The translations under genes and the position numbers were made by a program. A stretch of 64,000 bases of DNA from Haliscomenobacter hydrossis DSM 1100 (GTDB lineage Bacteria; Bacteroidota; Bacteroidia; Chitinophagales; Saprospiraceae). Location of the stretch: assembly GCF_000212735.1 (NCBI RefSeq), contig NC_015510.1, positions 2,816,315-2,880,314 of the forward strand, read 5' to 3'. This document shows, one piece after another, positions 44,653-55,100 of this stretch (positions are counted from its first letter, which is position 1; every line of letters starts with the position of its first letter). Below the pieces are notes generated by a model. That model did no database searches, was not told where the DNA came from, and saw only the letters and a list, made by a program, of their open reading frames with translations.

Positions 44653-45690
44653 TTAATTTTCCAAATTCTCCTCTTTCATCCCAGCGATCAGTTCCTCCAC
44701 ATATTCTACATTTTTGCCAATAATCATGGCTATTTCAGCGGGTTGCTTCTGATCAGTTTGATAGAGATAGAAAATAGCATTGTCAATACGTTGGCGTTCT
44801 TCCTCGGCACGTTGATGTTCTTCCTCGGCACGTTGATGTTCTTTTGCCAAAATCTCTTCATAGATTCCCCGTTCTCTTTCGGTTGCGATTTCCATTCCTT
44901 CCGCTAAGATCATATCATAAGTACTCATGGCATATTGATTTAATTCTTGAGGTAAAGCCTGGTTGAATTGCTGGATCGTTTCCTTTGCAAGTTCGGAGTT
45001 TTTGTAAAAATATGCAAGCATGATGACGATGAAGTCTTGCAAACTACGGGGTTCCTCTAAGTTGATAAAAATGAGCTGAGGGTGTTGCAAAATATATGTT
45101 GGTTGCCAGATGTGTTTCATCATTAGGAAAGTATTGATCAATAGCCCCTTCCCAAATTCCAGGATTTGCTCGTTGCTCATGGCGGTAACGTGGGTAAAAA
45201 CGTAATCGAACTGTGGCAAGTAGGCCAATAAACTTTCGGGTAGTTCCCGACCAAAGTAGCTGCGCATGCTGCGTTTTTTCCAATTTTCTTTGCCATGATA
45301 TACTAGAATGGGAACTATTGGATTCAATTTCGCTCGGCTTTTTTGTTTTTCTGATTTGATTTGCGTCAGTTGTGCCGACCACGCATCCAGCATGTAACGC
45401 AGCAATTGCAAGTGTGGGCGGCTTTCTATTTGACTTTTGTGTTCAAATATAAAAGTGATTTGTACTGCGTATAGTCCATTTTTGAGTGGACATAGGTACA
45501 CTACATCCGAAAATGTTTCTTGCAATTCCGGGGACACGTATGAGCCGTTAACCCGCTCTAACTTGTTGATATCTAAATCTTGAAGCAGTTCTGTAGGCAA
45601 CATGTGCTGGAGATAATCAACAGCAATGTCCTTGCGTCCAAAAGTTGCTTTGAAAAACTCGTCATGCGGTTTAGAGGGTTTACTCGACAT
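44653..45690 (-). CDS. Rpn-family recombination-promoting nuclease / transposase_31-like
   Basis: A 345-residue protein with the Rpn/PD-(D/E)xK hallmark: KPHDEFFKATF at the start, FSDVVYLCPL (Asp) and ITFIFEHKS (Glu-x-Lys) near residues 60-95. A middle helical domain precedes a C-terminal coiled coil with a tandem repeat HQRAEEE (twice) and ERQRIDNAIFYLY. Rpn proteins are DNA endonucleases reported to promote RecA-independent recombination, and some act in phage defence. There are no terminal inverted repeats around it, so it is not an IS. Upstream (45691-45839) is AT-rich with a 9-bp hairpin (ATTTTTGAT/ATCAAAAAT). Confidence 0.85.
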   Translation of the reverse strand: MSSKPSKPHDEFFKATFGRKDIAVDYLQHMLPTELLQDLDINKLERVNGSYVSPELQETFSDVVYLCPLKNGLYAVQITFIFEHKSQIESRPHLQLLRYMLDAWSAQLTQIKSEKQKSRAKLNPIVPILVYHGKENWKKRSMRSYFGRELPESLLAYLPQFDYVFTHVTAMSNEQILEFGKGLLINTFLMMKHIWQPTYILQHPQLIFINLEEPRSLQDFIVIMLAYFYKNSELAKETIQQFNQALPQELNQYAMSTYDMILAEGMEIATERERGIYEEILAKEHQRAEEEHQRAEEERQRIDNAIFYLYQTDQKQPAEIAMIIGKNVEYVEELIAGMKEENLEN

Positions 45691-45839
45691 TGGCCTATTT
45701 TTGATTGATCTAAAATCAAAAATAAGTTTATTTTAAAAAAATAAAAAACTTTTTTTGGTTGTTAAAAACCCAATGGAGTTTACCCTATTTAGTTGCATCT
45801 CTAAATCATGCACCACTGGAAACACGTATCCATCACTTA

Positions 45840-48482
45840 CTATTCCACCTTAAAAACCTCATGCCCCTCATCGCCCCCAGCCTTCAAGTACGCCACCAAA
45901 TCTTTCAATTCCTCTTTATTCAGTGGATTGATCAAGCCCGGCAGCATCGACGAAACCGTAGAATAGTTTTTACTGACCACGTTTTTCTTGGCCACTTTGA
46001 CCAAAAAATCGGGGGTGTAGGGATTTTGCGACACGTAATAAAAATCATCGTCCTGATTGGCGATTTTGCCCACCAGGCTTTGCCCATTTTTTAGTTGAAA
46101 TTGAGTAGCAGCGTATTGGTCGGAGATGGTTTTGCTGGGGTCGATGATCGCCTCCAGGATGTCTTTGGTGCTGAATCGGGTGCCTATTTGGGAGAGATCC
46201 GGGCCAATGTTTCCCCCTTCACCCTTCATGGCATGGCAGCGTGAACAGGTCGTGGCCACGTACATGGCTTTACCTCTTTTAAAGTTTCTTTGGCTGAGTT
46301 CCGCGGTAAAAATAGTGTCCATATCCGCCAATTTGTAATTTTTCCCAGGGCCTTTCGGATAATCCTCCTGAGCCAGATCATTGCCGGATTCGGTCAGTAG
46401 GTCACCTCCAGAAAGTTTGTCGTACTCGGCTTTTTTATTGGCAGGAACGTTGGCCAGGGCTATTTTCCGGGCTTTATCAATAAACCCCACGTAACTGTTG
46501 CCACCGCGGTACGCAAATGCTTTTTGGTACCAGGCAAAATATTGTTCTCTCAAGGCCGGGGTCCAGCCGATTTTGGCCTTGGCCAGCATGATGGCGAGGT
46601 AAGTTTGTTGCGGTGCGGGCATTTTTTCCAACATTTTGGCAATGTCCAGGCCGTATTGGGGGTTGCGCAAAATCAAGTCTTCGGAATTTGTCGCGATATC
46701 CTCATTGGGATTGGCTTGCTCTTTTTGAGCCATCAAAGCCAGGGTTTTGGGCAAAACAGATGGAGCTTCCAAAAAAACGAGCAGTCGGCAATAGGCTCGG
46801 TTCAGTTCGTTGGAAGTACTGGGGTATCGGGCATCCAACAAAGCCACAATTTTACTTTTCTGCTTGGGTTCAGGCAGGCCAAAACGAGCAAAAACCAATT
46901 CGTAAGCCCGCAGCACGTCAAGTTGCTGAGAGGGAGAAATTTTAGTAAAATTGATCCCGTTTAAAGCATTCAAAATGGAAGTTTTATCAGTTTCTGTTCC
47001 GCAGCGGGTCAAGCCGATCAGGGCATTCGTGAGCGCCTGCGGTCTCGTTTCCGCCAAGGCTTTGGCTTTCCAGGTTCCGACGGGCTGATGTTCCAACGCA
47101 ATTCTGGCAGCATAACGGATGTTGCGATCGGAATGCCCGAGGTGTGCCCAAACGGTATTGATGGCTTCCGGGTTTGGGGAGGAATGGAAAGCCTCAATTT
47201 TTCTTCTCAACTTATTCTCCTCCGTCAAGGTTGTTATTGGCGCATTGGTGGTGGATTCCGTTCCATTGTAATAGACCCGATACAAATCCGATTCCAATCT
47301 GCGCCCCCCTGTCAAAAAATACAAGGCACCATCGGGGCCAATCGCACCGTCGGTGAGCGGCAGCGGCACTCCGGATAAAAACTCTTCGCGAGTAGCCGTG
47401 TACGTTGAGCCGCTGGGTTTGAGGTGGATGGCGTGGATGATGCCAAAACTCCAGTCAAAAGCCAGCAAGGTTTGTTTGTACTGGGCGGGAAATTTTGCTT
47501 CTTTGGCGTAGAGCAAGTTGGTTGGTGAGCCTTGACCAATGTTGATGACCGGTGGTAAATTGTCGGGGTAGTGAGCAGACCATTTGCCATTCCCGGTTCT
47601 CCAGCCAAACTCCGAACCACTGGTGGCATGACAAATCCGCGTAGGGCGGTACCAGGGCAGGCCGAAATCCCACTCCATATCAGCGTCGTACACAAAAAGG
47701 TCGCCCACATCGTTGAAGGCCAGATCAAAAGGATTGCGGTAACCGGCGGAAACCAGCTCCCACTTCGTACCTTCCGGATTGACATTGGCTACCCATCCGC
47801 CAGGTTCTTTGCGGTCGTTGGCGTGTCCGCGGGGGTCTTTAATTTCGGGAAAAAGATTGTCGTATTTCCAGGTTTTGGGCAGTTTGTAGGCGTCCATTTC
47901 CGGCAAATCCGTATAATTTCCACAAATCACATAGAGCGATTGTTTGTCGGGAGAAAGTTTGATGCTGTGTGGGCCGTGCTCACCTTCTCCTTTGAGGGTT
48001 TTTAAGAGGGTTAGTTTGTCAAACTGATCGTCTCCATCCGTATCTTGCAAGCGGTAAAAACCACTTGATTTGGGCAGGCTCTTACTGGCGCGGTTGTTGA
48101 CCATCACGTACAAGCTGTTGAAGGCGTACAACAAGCCATGCGCAGCCCCAAAGTTGAGGGTATCGTTCTCCAGTTTTATCTTCTCGATTTTTGGCCTCAG
48201 GTCTTTGGCACCGATCGCTGGAATTTCCAGTCTGTAAATGCCACCGTATTGATCCGAAGCCAACATTCTTCCTTTGTCATCGAAGCACATCGATACCCAG
48301 GAACCTTCTTTGTTTTCCGATGGACTATAGAGGTGTTCGGCCACAAAGTCAGGCGGAAGTTTCAGGTTATCGGTTTTGGGCTGAATGGCCGCGGGCACAT
48401 GCCTCAAAGCCCGATACGAACCCGCTCCCAATAGAATAATGGGCAGCCATACATACAAACTAATTTTACCCAACCGATTCAT
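45840..48482 (-). CDS. propeller-HEAT-cytochrome c protein (PVC-type heme-binding)
   Basis: An 880-residue exported protein, with an N-terminal membrane anchor or signal (about 8-24). A six-bladed propeller of the sugar-dehydrogenase/NHL type (about 45-410, for example PPDFVAEHLYSP and NPFDLAFNDVGDLFVYDADMEW) is followed by a helical repeat region (430-720) and a C-terminal cytochrome c domain with CSRCH (near 768), the distal Met region, and the end LKDLVAYLKAGGDEGHEVF. Such proteins oxidise sugars or sugar derivatives in the periplasm and pass electrons to c-type cytochromes. It is the last gene of the catabolic cluster, 10 bases after the dehydrogenase gene. Confidence 0.85.
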   Translation of the reverse strand: MNRLGKISLYVWLPIILLGAGSYRALRHVPAAIQPKTDNLKLPPDFVAEHLYSPSENKEGSWVSMCFDDKGRMLASDQYGGIYRLEIPAIGAKDLRPKIEKIKLENDTLNFGAAHGLLYAFNSLYVMVNNRASKSLPKSSGFYRLQDTDGDDQFDKLTLLKTLKGEGEHGPHSIKLSPDKQSLYVICGNYTDLPEMDAYKLPKTWKYDNLFPEIKDPRGHANDRKEPGGWVANVNPEGTKWELVSAGYRNPFDLAFNDVGDLFVYDADMEWDFGLPWYRPTRICHATSGSEFGWRTGNGKWSAHYPDNLPPVINIGQGSPTNLLYAKEAKFPAQYKQTLLAFDWSFGIIHAIHLKPSGSTYTATREEFLSGVPLPLTDGAIGPDGALYFLTGGRRLESDLYRVYYNGTESTTNAPITTLTEENKLRRKIEAFHSSPNPEAINTVWAHLGHSDRNIRYAARIALEHQPVGTWKAKALAETRPQALTNALIGLTRCGTETDKTSILNALNGINFTKISPSQQLDVLRAYELVFARFGLPEPKQKSKIVALLDARYPSTSNELNRAYCRLLVFLEAPSVLPKTLALMAQKEQANPNEDIATNSEDLILRNPQYGLDIAKMLEKMPAPQQTYLAIMLAKAKIGWTPALREQYFAWYQKAFAYRGGNSYVGFIDKARKIALANVPANKKAEYDKLSGGDLLTESGNDLAQEDYPKGPGKNYKLADMDTIFTAELSQRNFKRGKAMYVATTCSRCHAMKGEGGNIGPDLSQIGTRFSTKDILEAIIDPSKTISDQYAATQFQLKNGQSLVGKIANQDDDFYYVSQNPYTPDFLVKVAKKNVVSKNYSTVSSMLPGLINPLNKEELKDLVAYLKAGGDEGHEVFKVE

Positions 48483-48492
48483 AAGTAGTAGA

Positions 48493-49440
48493 TTAAAGGT
48501 CTTTTAAATTAAAAATACAACCTGGCTGCGGGGCTTGTCCCCGCAAAATGGCCAGAACATTGTTTACCGTGCTCACACACATGTTTTTGTAAGTTGTAGC
48601 GGTCAGGCTACTCACGTGGGCGGTAATGAGCGCTTTAGGGTGCGCAATCAATGCATCGTCGGCAGCAGGCGGAGGCGAAGTGGGTACATCTGCCCCGTAT
48701 CCAGCCAGCCTTCCGGTATTGAGGGCATCCACTAGCGCCGCTTTATTGACAATCTGGCCACGAGCAGTGTTGATGATGAGGCAAGAGGGCTTGACCAATG
48801 CCAATGCTTCGGTATTGATCAAGTTTTCGGTTTCAGCATTCAAGGGCAAATGAATGGAGATGATGTCGGCGGTTGCCAACAGTTCTTCTTTTGATACATG
48901 CTGATAAGGAACGTCCTTGGGAGATTTGGCCCAATAAATAACGTTCATGCCCAGGGCTTCGGCGATTTTTGCCACCTTTAATCCGATGTTACCCAAACCT
49001 AAAATCCCCAGGGTCTTCTCTCCTACTTCATCACTTTTAAAAGTGCTGCGCGCTGCCCAGTTTCCACTTTTAACATCATTGAGTGCCTGATAAAGGTTGC
49101 GTTGCAGCATCAGCATCAAGGCGATGGCATGCTCGGCTACGGTGGAGGCATTCGACCCCGGAGCGTTCACAACTTTGACCTTTCTGAGGCTGGCTTCGTT
49201 GACCGCTACGTTATCGAGGCCAACGCCACAGCGGGCAGCGACCTGGAGGTTTGGGCAAGCGTCCAGCAATTGTTGGTTGACTTGTCCAAGCCCACGGGTA
49301 ATGACGGCATCAATTTTGGATAAAACCTCAGCGGGAGGTAGTCCGGCAAAAGCGGTATACACTTCGATGTCCTCTGCTTCGATGAGCAGTTGATTGGCTT
49401 CTTCGGCAATGGTCTCCAGGAGTAGAATGTTTTTTTTCAT
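48493..49440 (-). CDS. NAD-dependent D-2-hydroxyacid dehydrogenase
   Basis: A 315-residue member of the phosphoglycerate dehydrogenase-like family. The Rossmann motif GILGLGNIGLKVAKIAEALG (about 145-163), the catalytic Arg in INTARGQIV, and the His in ITAHVSSLT are in place. It lacks the ACT regulatory domain of SerA. In this cluster it may reduce or oxidise a keto/hydroxy acid from sugar acid breakdown (inference). A 33-bp hairpin (49481-49570) separates it from the upstream VOC gene. Confidence 0.88.
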   Translation of the reverse strand: MKKNILLLETIAEEANQLLIEAEDIEVYTAFAGLPPAEVLSKIDAVITRGLGQVNQQLLDACPNLQVAARCGVGLDNVAVNEASLRKVKVVNAPGSNASTVAEHAIALMLMLQRNLYQALNDVKSGNWAARSTFKSDEVGEKTLGILGLGNIGLKVAKIAEALGMNVIYWAKSPKDVPYQHVSKEELLATADIISIHLPLNAETENLINTEALALVKPSCLIINTARGQIVNKAALVDALNTGRLAGYGADVPTSPPPAADDALIAHPKALITAHVSSLTATTYKNMCVSTVNNVLAILRGQAPQPGCIFNLKDL

Positions 49441-49480
49441 CCGTTCGCTTCCCGACTACGTCGGGGCTTGATTTTGACAT

Positions 49481-49570
49481 TTTCTCCCGCAGATCGCGCA
49501 GATTTACGCAGATTTTTTCAATAAAGAGAGTATGAATATCTGCGTAAATCTGCGCGATCTGCGGGAGAAA
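49481..49570. repeat. 33-bp perfect inverted repeat, second CGCAGATTTACGCAG-type copy
   Basis: Arms 49481-49513 and 49538-49570 pair perfectly with a 24-base loop. The core CTCCCGCAGATC-G-CGCAGATTTACGCAGA is the same as at 29342 except for A to G, mirrored as T to C in the other arm, and three instead of five C in both arms. It lies 39 bases downstream of the VOC gene and inside the catabolic cluster. Confidence 0.9.
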
Positions 49571-49608
49571 AAAGATTTTAATCCGCCAAAGGCGGGCACT
49601 ACGTAGTT

Positions 49609-50094
49609 TTAGTTATGGTACAGGGTCGCGTCTTTAGATTTGTACCCCCGGAAATCATTGCGCCCCGAAACGTATATTCCCGCCTGAAACAGCTCATCTT
49701 CAAAAATGGCCGGGTCAATTTCTGAACCGGGTTTGCAGGAAAGCTCTAACAAATTGCCCGAAGGATCACGGACAAACATTTGGATCGGCCCATCGGGCAA
49801 TTGTCTCACTTTACCCCAAGGAGAAGTATCGACGACGCCCAACTCTTTCATCCGCCAAAAAATGGCATTGATGTCGTCCACTTGCATGCACACGTGCCCC
49901 CGGAACGAAAACACATCGTCCCATTCGGTGAGGTGGAGCTGCTGGGTCTCGTTGATTTTAAAGAAGGCGGTTGGGTAGTCGAATAAAAAGGCCGGAATGA
50001 CTTCAAGCCCCAATTCTTTTTCGTAAAATTCGCAGGCAGCTTCGAGGTTGCTCACCACGAGTGCCACATGATTGATGCCAATTGCTTTTGCCAT
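49609..50094 (-). CDS. VOC-family (glyoxalase/dioxygenase-fold) protein
   Basis: A 161-residue protein of the vicinal oxygen chelate superfamily. GINHVALVVSNLEAACEFYEKELGLEV is the first beta-alpha-beta module with a metal His, LHLTEWDD and HVCMQVDDINAIFWRMKE make the second half, and RDPSGNLLELSCKPG supplies a Glu ligand. Family members isomerise, epimerise or cleave small metabolites with a divalent metal. In this operon it probably handles a sugar-acid intermediate. It lies 18 bases after the dehydratase gene. Confidence 0.85.
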   Translation of the reverse strand: MAKAIGINHVALVVSNLEAACEFYEKELGLEVIPAFLFDYPTAFFKINETQQLHLTEWDDVFSFRGHVCMQVDDINAIFWRMKELGVVDTSPWGKVRQLPDGPIQMFVRDPSGNLLELSCKPGSEIDPAIFEDELFQAGIYVSGRNDFRGYKSKDATLYHN

Positions 50095-50112
50095 TGCTGT
50101 AGGTGTTTATAG

Positions 50113-51282
50113 CTATGATACTTTTTGCTTGAATTCATGTACAAAATCCCAGTTTGGCGTCAGCCCCAAGCCGGGCGCAGTGGGTGCAGAAAGCATGCCA
50201 TTTTCCACGGTAATTTTTTCTTTCACCAAGTCATACATCATTGGATTGCCGCCCAAAGAAAACTCGATCACGACTGCTGCGGGTGAGGCAAAAGCCACAT
50301 TCACCCCTGCCATGAACGAAAATGCCGAACCCCAGCAATGAGGGGCCAATTCCAATTGATAGGTGTGCGCCAGTTGCGCCACGCGCATGGACTCCGTGAT
50401 GCCGCCGATGATGGCTGAATCGGGTTGGACCACATCCAAAGCCCGCACTTCGATTAGATCCCGCACGTCAAAGGCGGTGTATTCACTTTCACCTGCGGCA
50501 ATCGGAATAGAAGTAGAAGCACGAACTTCGGCAGTGCCGTGTCGGTTATCCGGACTGATCGGTTCTTCAAACCAGTACAAGTTACAATCTTCTACGCCAC
50601 GGCAAAATTGTTTGGCTTCGGGTACGCTGAACGTCCCATGTGCATCGGTCATGAGTTTGATGTCGTCGCCGATGGCTTCGCGGGCAGCACGCACCCGCTT
50701 TACACTTTCGGCTACGGTTTTGTCCATGATGCCAACCCGCATTTTTACGCCATTGAATCCTTTTTCAATGTAGCCATTGAGTTGCTCGCCGATTTTATCG
50801 GCATTGGCCCAGCCGCCGCTCGCGTAAGCTTCCATTTTGTCCCGGCAGGCACCGCCCAAAAGTTCAACCACCGGAACACCCAGTGCTTTGCCTTTCAAGT
50901 CCCACAGCGCTGTATCCACGCCGCTCATGGCGGAAATGGTCAGGCCCCGGCGACCCAGGATCGGGAATTTACGGCCTCGGGACAAGGAGTAATGGTCGCG
51001 GGTACCGTTGTAAATGTGCTCCCAAATGCGCGAAATGTGGCGGGCGTCTTTGCCGAGCAGCAGTGGTTTGATTTCATTTTCCACACAGCTCACAATCGAG
51101 GCGCATACCCCCGAAGAACCTACGGCAGCTTTGGCTTCGCCAAAACCTTGCAGTCCACTTTCGGTAGTGACGACCACCAGGGTCATGTCGAAATCGGTTA
51201 GCAAGCCGTAATCCGAAAAATGCTGTTTTTCTCTGGGAATGGGGCAACGCAGCCAAAATGCTTCAACGTTCGTAATTTTCAT
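50113..51282 (-). CDS. enolase-superfamily sugar acid dehydratase (mandelate racemase subgroup)
   Basis: A 389-residue protein. Metal ligands are visible as Asp in LMTDAHG, Glu in YWFEEP and Glu in AAGESEY. The His-Asp dyad lies in VQPDSAIIGG (Asp) and LAPHCWGSA (His), as in the mandelate racemase subgroup. Lys/Arg in GVKMRVG is the second base strand. Acid sugar dehydratases of this group convert aldonates to 2-keto-3-deoxy sugars in the cytoplasm. Specific substrate unknown. The start overlaps the isomerase stop by 4 bases (51279-51282), so the two are coupled. Confidence 0.87.
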   Translation of the reverse strand: MKITNVEAFWLRCPIPREKQHFSDYGLLTDFDMTLVVVTTESGLQGFGEAKAAVGSSGVCASIVSCVENEIKPLLLGKDARHISRIWEHIYNGTRDHYSLSRGRKFPILGRRGLTISAMSGVDTALWDLKGKALGVPVVELLGGACRDKMEAYASGGWANADKIGEQLNGYIEKGFNGVKMRVGIMDKTVAESVKRVRAAREAIGDDIKLMTDAHGTFSVPEAKQFCRGVEDCNLYWFEEPISPDNRHGTAEVRASTSIPIAAGESEYTAFDVRDLIEVRALDVVQPDSAIIGGITESMRVAQLAHTYQLELAPHCWGSAFSFMAGVNVAFASPAAVVIEFSLGGNPMMYDLVKEKITVENGMLSAPTAPGLGLTPNWDFVHEFKQKVS

Positions 51283-52166
51283 ACAATAAGCGCTCTAAGT
51301 GTTTCTACAGATTTTTTGGTCAACATGGTGTAAAATTTCTCAGTTACCGCCGAACTACCGTGGTCTTCGAGGAATTTCTTTTGTTCTGGACTCAGTCCTT
51401 CTGGATTGGTTTCAATGGAATTGGGGTATGGGTTGGCGGGGGTGCGGTCTAAGGGCGAGCAGAACTCTACCGACAACACCTCGTTGTATCCTATTTCCTG
51501 GAGGGTGGCGATGATTTTTTTCCAATCCAGCTTGCCCATACCCGGTGCCATGCGGTTGTTGTCGGCCACATGAAAACCAACCAAACGCCCTTTGGCCCGG
51601 CGAATGGCATCAAACATGTCGTCTTCTTCGATGTTCATGTGGAAGGTATCCAAACAAACGCCACAGTTCGGCCCTACTGCTTTGGCCAGTGCCAGCGCCT
51701 GGTCACCACGATTGATGAAATAGGTTTCGAAACGGTTGATGGGTTCTACGCCGAGCAAAATCCCGAGGCTTTCGGCGTATGCATAAATCTCTTGCATACC
51801 TTCTACCGCCCATTGCCATTCTTCATCGGGGCGGCCATCGGGGATGATTTTGCCCACGGTGGCCGGTACCACCGATACCATAGTGCCATTGAGTTCTTTG
51901 ACCATGGTCACCACGTCTTTGACGTACTGTACCGATTTAGCCCGTTGGGCTTTGTCTTTTGCCAACAAGTTGCGGTCTTCCAGCATCAGCGTTACCGAAC
52001 CCCAACAGGACATGCCATGATCACTGAGCAACTTGCCAACATATTTGGTATCGTAGGCTTCTGGTGTGCCCTGGATTTCAATTTTTTCGTAACCTAAAGA
52101 TGCAATTCTTTCCACCGTTTTTTCGATCGTTTCGGCGCGCATCCAGTTGTGTATCGACAATTCCAT
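51279..52166 (-). CDS. sugar phosphate isomerase/epimerase-like TIM-barrel protein
   Basis: A 295-residue AP-endonuclease-2/xylose-isomerase-like barrel. Metal-site residues appear in LGVEPINRFETYF (Glu), VCLDTFHMNIEEDD (Asp, His), GFHVADNNRMAPGMG (His) and VLSVEFCSP (Glu), the pattern of D-tagatose/D-psicose 3-epimerases. It begins MELSIHNWM with no signal peptide, so it is cytoplasmic. It probably interconverts a keto-sugar delivered by the periplasmic oxidases encoded on either side (inference). Confidence 0.87.
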   Translation of the reverse strand: MELSIHNWMRAETIEKTVERIASLGYEKIEIQGTPEAYDTKYVGKLLSDHGMSCWGSVTLMLEDRNLLAKDKAQRAKSVQYVKDVVTMVKELNGTMVSVVPATVGKIIPDGRPDEEWQWAVEGMQEIYAYAESLGILLGVEPINRFETYFINRGDQALALAKAVGPNCGVCLDTFHMNIEEDDMFDAIRRAKGRLVGFHVADNNRMAPGMGKLDWKKIIATLQEIGYNEVLSVEFCSPLDRTPANPYPNSIETNPEGLSPEQKKFLEDHGSSAVTEKFYTMLTKKSVETLRALIV

Positions 52167-52197
52167 TATGGTGCATTTTTGTAAACTATAGATAAAA

Positions 52198-55100
52198 CTA
52201 TTTGCCCGTTTTAGCCTCCAAAGGATGTTCTTTGAGCAATTTTTTGCTTTGGTAAAAAACTTTTGCTCCTTTAAGTTTGGCCCTGATCTGCTTCACTTTT
52301 TCAGCTTGAACCACCGATGCAGAGTTCCCAAAAGAATTGCGAATATACGTTGCAATGGCCGCCACTTCTTCGTCCTTGAGCAGTCCTTCAAAGGGAGTCA
52401 TGGGCACCATTCCTTCGTAGGCTTTGCCCTTTACTTCTATCGGACCCATTAGCCCTTTGAGGATAATTTTGATGAGTCGGTCTTCACTGCCCGTCACCCA
52501 TTCAGTACCGGAAAGAGGCGGGAAACCCGATGCGGGCAAACCATTGCCATCGGCCTGGTGGCAGGTAATGCAGTAGCCTTCTTTGGCATAAATTTCTTTA
52601 CCCAAATTAAACGACTCAAAGTCCTTCCCCTTGAGGTTGGTGGTGCTGTATACCTCTTTGGTTTTTTTCACCGCTCTATCGCTCAAGTGTGCCACTGCTG
52701 TTTCATGGGCATACACCATCCAATCGTCCAGAGGTTTCTTTTGGGCTTCTTCCAGAATGGGCAGCCCCTTTTCCTTGCCGATCCAGGAAGCTGCTACTAT
52801 GGCGCCCAATCTCACCCGGCTGTGGTCATCTTTGGCGGCTTGCATCAACAGTTCCGCCTGGTCTTTGACCTGATGCCCGGTAAAACGCAACACCTCTACG
52901 GCGGCGGCTCTGACGTGGTAATCTTTGGCTTGCAACAATTTTTTGAGTAAAGCTTGATCCACTTTATTCAAGCCCCAGCTTACCCATAATCCTTCCAGTT
53001 GGTATTGCTCGAATTTGGGATCAGTTTTGTCCAGAGCACTGAGCCATTGGTTCAGTTTTGGTAAAACCTCAGCAGGTTTTCTGCCCCTTAGCTCTCTTCT
53101 CGTGCGATAGCGGCTGCGGTATTCGGGCAGTTTCAGGTTGTCCAGCAGTGTTTCGATGCTGGCCCCATCAATTTTTGCGGGAGTGACCAAGGGCCGTGAT
53201 GGATAGGTGATGCGGTAAATCCGGCCATGCACGTGGTCGCGCAGAGGATCACGTGCGTTGTGCTGCATGTGCCCAATCAGGATGTTGTGCCAGTCAACGA
53301 GATACAGCGAGCCGTCGGGGGCAAATTCCATGTCTACTGGGCGGAAATTCCGATCTTCACCTACAACCAGATCCTGGCGGTGTTTGGTTTTGTAGCCCGT
53401 GCCTTCGTCCCAAATTTGGTGTTGTTTCATCCCCAGAAAACCAATGGTGTTGTTGATCAGCATATCGCCTTGCACCTCGTCCGGAAAATGGCGGCTGGAA
53501 ACAAACTCCAGACCCGAAGTAGGACGTACCATGTGGTCTTTTTCGATCAGTTGCACTCCTTTGTGGGTCGACTCGCCATAACGGGGCAAAACCGTACCCG
53601 GCGTCATCCAACGCACATCAGGGCTGGAAGTTTCGGCAAAAAAGGGTTGGCCCCACTGGTCAAAAGCAATGCCCCAGGGGTTGGGGATGGCCAGTTGAGC
53701 AATCCGGTCCAGTTTGTGCAACTGCGGGCTGTAGCGGTAAAAGCCACCATTGGTTGCCCTGACAGTTCCGTAGGCGGTTTCAACGCTGGTATGCAAAAAG
53801 ACTCCCTCACCGGTATAAATCGCTCCGGATGGATCGGCACAAAAGGCACTGCTGTTGTGGTGGGTATCGTGGTCGTCAAAACCACTCATCATGATTTCTA
53901 CTTTATCCGCCTTATCATCGCCATTGGTATCCGTGAACAATTTAAGGTTGGTTCCTTGCGAGACATATACACCTTCCGGGGCAAATTCAAAACCCAGCGG
54001 GAGGTGCAAACCATCCACGAAGACCGTTTGTTTGTCGGCTTTGCCGTCGTTATTGGTGTCTTCCAGGATGATCAATTTGTCATTGGGTTTGGCATCACCC
54101 GGCTTGTAATGTGGGTAACTGGGCATGGTAGCCACCCAAAGCCGGCCTTTGTTGTCAAAAGACATTTGCACGGGGTTGGCCAGGTCGCTGAATTCGGCTT
54201 CGGACGCGAAGAGTTCAATTTTATAGCCGGAGGGTACTTTGAGTTTGGCCAGTGCATCCTTGCCATACAGGTAGTTCAGGCTACCATTTCTTTCGGGGTT
54301 GAAATTTGTCTTGACCTCGGGTAAAGTACGGGTGGTCTTGTCAGCCGCTGCAAGGTCCGTTTTTTCTCCTTTTTGAGCCGCCAACCAGATCGCCTTGTCG
54401 CGGATGGTGGTCATTTGCCGGATCTTCTCGATTTCGGCGGGGTAATTATCGGGACCAAAGGGATTGTACCGACGGCCATAAACATGCACCCCGTTGGGAA
54501 TTTTATAGTCGTTGTGCCACATCCAGTTTTTTTCCATGACTGCGGCATGGATCAGGCTGCGATTGGCTTCAGCTTTGGCCGCAGCGTTGCCAAAAATTTC
54601 ATTGGTCAATAAAGTGGCCAGCTTTTTATATCCGGCATCATTGAGTTGAGCGCCATCGATGGTTAAAGGCTCCGGGGTGCTGGCGTACCATTGTTTGGAG
54701 GGCGTAAAGGCATCGACAAATTGCACCTTGTTTTGTTGGGCGACCTCTTTCATGGCCTTGGTGTAGAGCCACAGGTTGTCGTTTTCTTTTTCGCCATTGG
54801 GCAGATCGTAGATGCTGGTCAGGTCTTCAAAAGCGGTAGGGGAAACCAGGGCCAATTGCGGCGCCGAGCTTCCGTTGTACTTTTGGCTGAGGGTATGTTT
54901 GATGAAGGCATCGAGTTCTGCCTTGTAATTTTCCAGACCAGCTTTGCCTTGAAAAGACTCACTATAGCCAAAAAAGGCAATGATGATGTCGGTATTGAGT
55001 TTGGTCAGCCATTGATCGGGGCTGTCGAAATGGCCTTCGCTGTTGGAATTGGTGGCGTATTCAGTTTGAAATTTTTCGGCTCCAGGGAAAGCCCAGGGTA

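Noticed and set aside
44653-45690. Insertion sequence around the Rpn/transposase_31-like gene
   Set aside because: No terminal inverted repeats or target duplication were found on either side.
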